NCBI GenBank assembly: GCA_035294855.1
Contig: DATGKD010000089.1
Coordinates: 1 to 33,916, forward strand
Length of the DNA: 33,916 nt
Source: DATGKD01 sp035294855
GTDB taxonomy: Bacteria; Actinomycetota; Acidimicrobiia; Acidimicrobiales; UBA8190
Direction of reading: 5' to 3'
Shown here: piece by piece, positions 31,241 to 33,916 of the stretch
How the letters are laid out: each line of letters opens with the position of its first letter
Numbering within the stretch: position 1 is the first letter of the stretch
The notes under the pieces: generated by a model
What the model was told of the DNA's origin: nothing
What the model saw: only the letters and a program-made list of their open reading frames with translations
Database searches by the model: none
Program-made: the position numbers and the translations under genes

Positions 31241-33676
31241 GTGAGCGACTCGCCTGGTGGCGGCAAGGCGGAGCGACTGGGACATTTTCGCCTGGACCGA
31301 ATTCTCGGGACCGGCGGCTTCGCCACCGTATGGCTCGCCTACGACGAGGTGCTCGACGCCACCGTTGCAATCAAGGTCCTCGCCGAGAACTGGGCGCACA
31401 ACCCCGAGATCCGACAGCGGTTCACCGGGGAGGCCCGGATCCTGTGGCACATGGAGTCGCCCAACATCGTGCGTGTCTACGGCGTCGACACCGCCGAGGA
31501 CGGGCGCCCGTACTTCGTGATGGAGTACGCAGACAGAGGCAGTCTCGAACACCGTATGAAGGAGCGGCTGGCCGCGGGTCATCCCTTCAGCGTCGACGAA
31601 GCGATGGCGATGAGCATCGCCATCGCCCACGGCCTCGTCGCCGCCCAGGAACGCGATGTCGTCCACCGTGACCTCAAGCCCTCCAATGTGTTGTTCAAGT
31701 CGGCTGGCTCCGGCCCTGAGCGCATCCTTATCGCTGACTTCGGTATCGCTCGGTCGCTCGAGGAAGCAGGTGCCACCACGATCGCGGCGGGGACACCTCA
31801 TTACATGGCGCCCGAGCAGACCGAAGGGCGCGCCGACAAGTCGAGTGACGTGTACTCGGCGGCCGTGATCTTGTTCGAATTGCTCAGCGGCAAGGTGCCG
31901 TTCCCGTTCAATTCCGTCGGTCAGGTCATCCGTGCTCAGCTCACGCAGCCAGCACCGGATGTCACCGCACTGCGTGCCGACGTGCCAGCGCCCATCGCCG
32001 GGGTGCTGGCCCGGGGTCTGCGCGCCGATCCGGGCGGACGTCAGAGGTCGGCCGCCGACTGGCTCGACGACCTGCAGCGTGCTTCTGGGGACCGTGATGC
32101 CGGCGCGATGCTTCTGGGGCCCGGAGGCGAAGGGGCCACGCTCGGTCCCGAGGATCTTGCCGCCATGCGCAACGCCGACTCCGACGTGCCCGTGGCGGCC
32201 GGCGCCGTGGCCGCCGCCGGCGCGCTGGGCGGAGGTGCAGCCGCTGCGGCCGACGTAGCCGGTGGCCAAAGGGGGGCCGGTCCTCCGGGCCCACCACCGC
32301 CTCCCGGGCCGCCTCCCCCACCGGGACCGCCCAAAGAGGGCAGGGGTGGATCGGCCCGGCGTCGGCGAATCCTCGGGGCGGTGGCGGCCATCTTGATCCT
32401 CGCGGGCGTGCTGACCACCATTTCATTGGCGAGTGCAGGGAAGGCCACCGCCGAGGTCTTTCGGGTTCCCGCGACCGCGACCGGCCCCCACCCCTTCAGC
32501 CGATCTTTCGCGGCGCCTCGGCTCCTCAACGCGGTGAAGTTCCCTCACCTCAAGCCCGCCGCCTCGGTCTTCGCGGCACCGAAGGCGTCGGCGGCCAACT
32601 CGATCGCCACCTTCGCCGGCAACATCCCGGGGCTCTACGGCGGCACACGCCAGCTGTCGGTGTGCGATGCGGCCGCGATGGTCCGGTACCTCTTGGCCAA
32701 CCCCGACAAGTTGGCAGCATGGGCGGGCGTCGAGGGAATCGCCGCCACCGAGGTGGCCTCCTACATCAATGGACTCACGGGCGTGATCTTGCGTGCCGAC
32801 ACGCGCGTCACCAACCACGGATTCGTGAACGGCGCCGCCACGACGATCCCGGAGATCCTCCAGGCGGGAACGGCCGTCTTGGTCGACACCTTCGGTATTC
32901 CACGGGCTCGGTGCTACTGCGGCAACCCCCTCACCGCTCCGGTGGCCCAGTCGAATGTTCGGTATGCCGGGCCGTCGTGGCCTGGGTTCAGTCCCAGCAC
33001 CGAGGCGGTCGTCGAGGCGGCCAAGGCGTTGACGAATCTCGTGATCGTCGACGCACAGACCGGAATCCCGTTCCTTCGCCCGGTCGGCACCGACGGCACA
33101 GCCGACACCGATGCTCCTCCCGGCGCACTCGCGGGCAGCCCATTCGCTTCGCCCGCCTCGACGTCCTCGACCACGACGTCACCGTCGACGACTCAACCGC
33201 CGGTGTCCACCACCACGACCACGACGACCGCGAAGCAGCCGACCGACATCACGTCGCAGGGGACCGTGGCGGCTTCTTCGACCTACTCGAGCCAGTATCC
33301 GGCGTCGAACGCCACCGATGGCGATCCGACGACCTCCTGGTTCAGTGCGGGTGCCGGCGACGGGCCCGTGTCGACGTTCACATGGCAGGGGACCAAAGAT
33401 CAGACAATCACGCGCATTTCGATCACGGGGAACGAGCATGACGCCGACCCCAGCACGCGCGACCACTTCGGCTACGGCCAGACCGAGATCCAGGTGTTGA
33501 ACAGCTCGGGCGCTGTCGTCTTCGATCAGACCTATCAGGGGCCCAGCGACCAAAGCCGCGACATCACCGCAACCCTCAATGCCACGGGGAACACCGTCCG
33601 ACTCCTGCTCATGAACCGAGAGGACCCGTCGTGCGGCGGATTCGCGGAGCTGCAGATCGACGCGCTCCCGTCGTAG
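31241..33676 (+). CDS. Membrane Ser/Thr kinase with DUF6777-like and discoidin-like ectodomain
   Basis: An 811-residue receptor kinase. The kinase domain (about 16-278) has K45, H142-R-D144 with DLKPSN, and D166-F-G168. An Ala/Gly stretch and a proline run (349-364) lead to an Arg cluster and one membrane segment (377-397). Outside, residues 462-566 (GLYGGTRQLSVCD ... DTRVTNHG ... RCYCGNPL) match the DUF6777 type found on actinobacterial kinases; after a Ser/Thr linker (636-664), 668-811 resembles a discoidin/F5-8 type C sugar-binding fold. Four outer cysteines (475, 558, 560, 798). The GTG at 31241 follows a TAGTAT box by 7 nt; a TTG at 31217 is less likely. It is divergent from an FHA-ABC exporter, the arrangement of pknF and Rv1747, which is its likely partner. 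Confidence 0.9.
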   Translation: MSDSPGGGKAERLGHFRLDRILGTGGFATVWLAYDEVLDATVAIKVLAENWAHNPEIRQRFTGEARILWHMESPNIVRVYGVDTAEDGRPYFVMEYADRGSLEHRMKERLAAGHPFSVDEAMAMSIAIAHGLVAAQERDVVHRDLKPSNVLFKSAGSGPERILIADFGIARSLEEAGATTIAAGTPHYMAPEQTEGRADKSSDVYSAAVILFELLSGKVPFPFNSVGQVIRAQLTQPAPDVTALRADVPAPIAGVLARGLRADPGGRQRSAADWLDDLQRASGDRDAGAMLLGPGGEGATLGPEDLAAMRNADSDVPVAAGAVAAAGALGGGAAAAADVAGGQRGAGPPGPPPPPGPPPPPGPPKEGRGGSARRRRILGAVAAILILAGVLTTISLASAGKATAEVFRVPATATGPHPFSRSFAAPRLLNAVKFPHLKPAASVFAAPKASAANSIATFAGNIPGLYGGTRQLSVCDAAAMVRYLLANPDKLAAWAGVEGIAATEVASYINGLTGVILRADTRVTNHGFVNGAATTIPEILQAGTAVLVDTFGIPRARCYCGNPLTAPVAQSNVRYAGPSWPGFSPSTEAVVEAAKALTNLVIVDAQTGIPFLRPVGTDGTADTDAPPGALAGSPFASPASTSSTTTSPSTTQPPVSTTTTTTTAKQPTDITSQGTVAASSTYSSQYPASNATDGDPTTSWFSAGAGDGPVSTFTWQGTKDQTITRISITGNEHDADPSTRDHFGYGQTEIQVLNSSGAVVFDQTYQGPSDQSRDITATLNATGNTVRLLLMNREDPSCGGFAELQIDALPS

Positions 33677-33835
33677 GCAACCGATCACGAAACACGGCAA
33701 CCCCTGTGACCCGCCGCGCACCAGCGCCCAGCCCTATTTCTGATCAACAGAGCCAACAGTCGATCAACTCCATTGACGTCGATCGGCCAACCGGCTGAGC
33801 ATGCAGGTCGACGCCGTAGGGGGTGCGGCGTCTGC

Positions 33836-33876
33836 GCTGGGGGGGACGCTTCGCTCCCCGGACCAGCTGGGGGGGA
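33836..33876 (+). repeat. Direct repeat GCTGGGGGGGA, 30 bp apart, before the last gene
   Basis: The 11-mer is exact at 33836-33846 and 33866-33876, three helical turns apart, and the second copy overlaps the ribosome site of the next gene. The rest of 33677-33879 holds a TTGACG hexamer (33773-33778) without a good -10 partner, two GATCAAC copies and a G5 run; no gene or clear terminator for the kinase is seen. Confidence 0.6.
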
Positions 33877-33879
33877 GTC

Positions 33880-33916
33880 ATGGGAAGGTTCACGCGCTCG
33901 AGAGCGCTCAACGCTC
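33880..33916 (+). CDS. Start of a gene cut by the right edge
   Basis: ATG at 33880 follows GGGGGAG by two bases and opens a frame of 12 complete codons (MGRFTRSRALNA) to the edge. The basic start could be the beginning of a signal peptide or a cytoplasmic protein; too little is present to say. The leader contains the repeated G-rich motif. Confidence 0.45.
   Translation, partial: MGRFTRSRALNA

Noticed and set aside
33677..33879. A c-di-GMP or c-di-AMP riboswitch before the last gene
   Set aside because: The G-rich leader suggested it, but I could not find the conserved core of either class.

Overview
The window is GC-rich (roughly 70% by eye), tightly packed DNA from an actinobacterium. The marker is the cell-wall and division kinase cluster seen near the origin in Actinomycetota: tRNA-Leu(CAG), then fhaA-fhaB-pstP-pbpA-pknB, with trpG and crgA beyond it. 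The very short FhaA, the absence of rodA and pknA, and the density of class III cyclases and Ser/Thr kinases suggest a deep-branching lineage such as Acidimicrobiia. That placement is inference. Many genes start at GTG or TTG. Several have a TANNNT -10 box only 6-9 nt before the start codon, which points to leaderless mRNAs.

Layout: 1-562 holds no recognised gene, only an open frame running off the left edge and a pair of 10-bp direct repeats beside the 3' end of tRNA-Leu. 563-8000 is the cell-wall signalling cluster: two FHA proteins, PP2C phosphatase, class B PBP, PASTA kinase, convergent trpG, and crgA divergent from trpG. 8030-9855 is an acyl-CoA pair (thiolase and divergent hotdog thioesterase) with a TetR-type palindrome between them. 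9968-13043 holds a ComF-like phosphoribosyltransferase and a marR-MFS efflux operon. 13085-15070 is a response regulator-GGDEF-EAL protein with a long leader. 15123-17030 is a divergent GNAT and Gfo/Idh/MocA oxidoreductase pair starting 24 bp apart. 17144-28524 contains two very large cyclase/AAA ATPase/helical-repeat proteins of opposite domain order. They bracket a minus-strand operon of FAD oxidoreductase, OafA-type acyltransferase-SGNH protein and SDR. 28770-33676 is a divergent pair: an FHA-FHA-ABC transporter (Rv1747-like) and a membrane Ser/Thr kinase whose ectodomain joins a DUF6777-like domain to a discoidin-like domain. A new gene begins at 33880 and runs off the right edge.

How they work together: PknB/PstP phosphorylation, read by FHA proteins, would control PbpA and CrgA at the septum and growing wall. 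The second kinase probably phosphorylates or is read by the FHA-ABC exporter beside it. The two cyclase-ATPases and the GGDEF-EAL protein add cAMP-type and c-di-GMP signalling. The best candidate for an undescribed system is the block 17144-28524, an envelope lipid/glycan-modification operon flanked by mirror-image cyclase-ATPase regulators. The kinase/FHA-ABC pair with its sugar-binding-like sensor is second.
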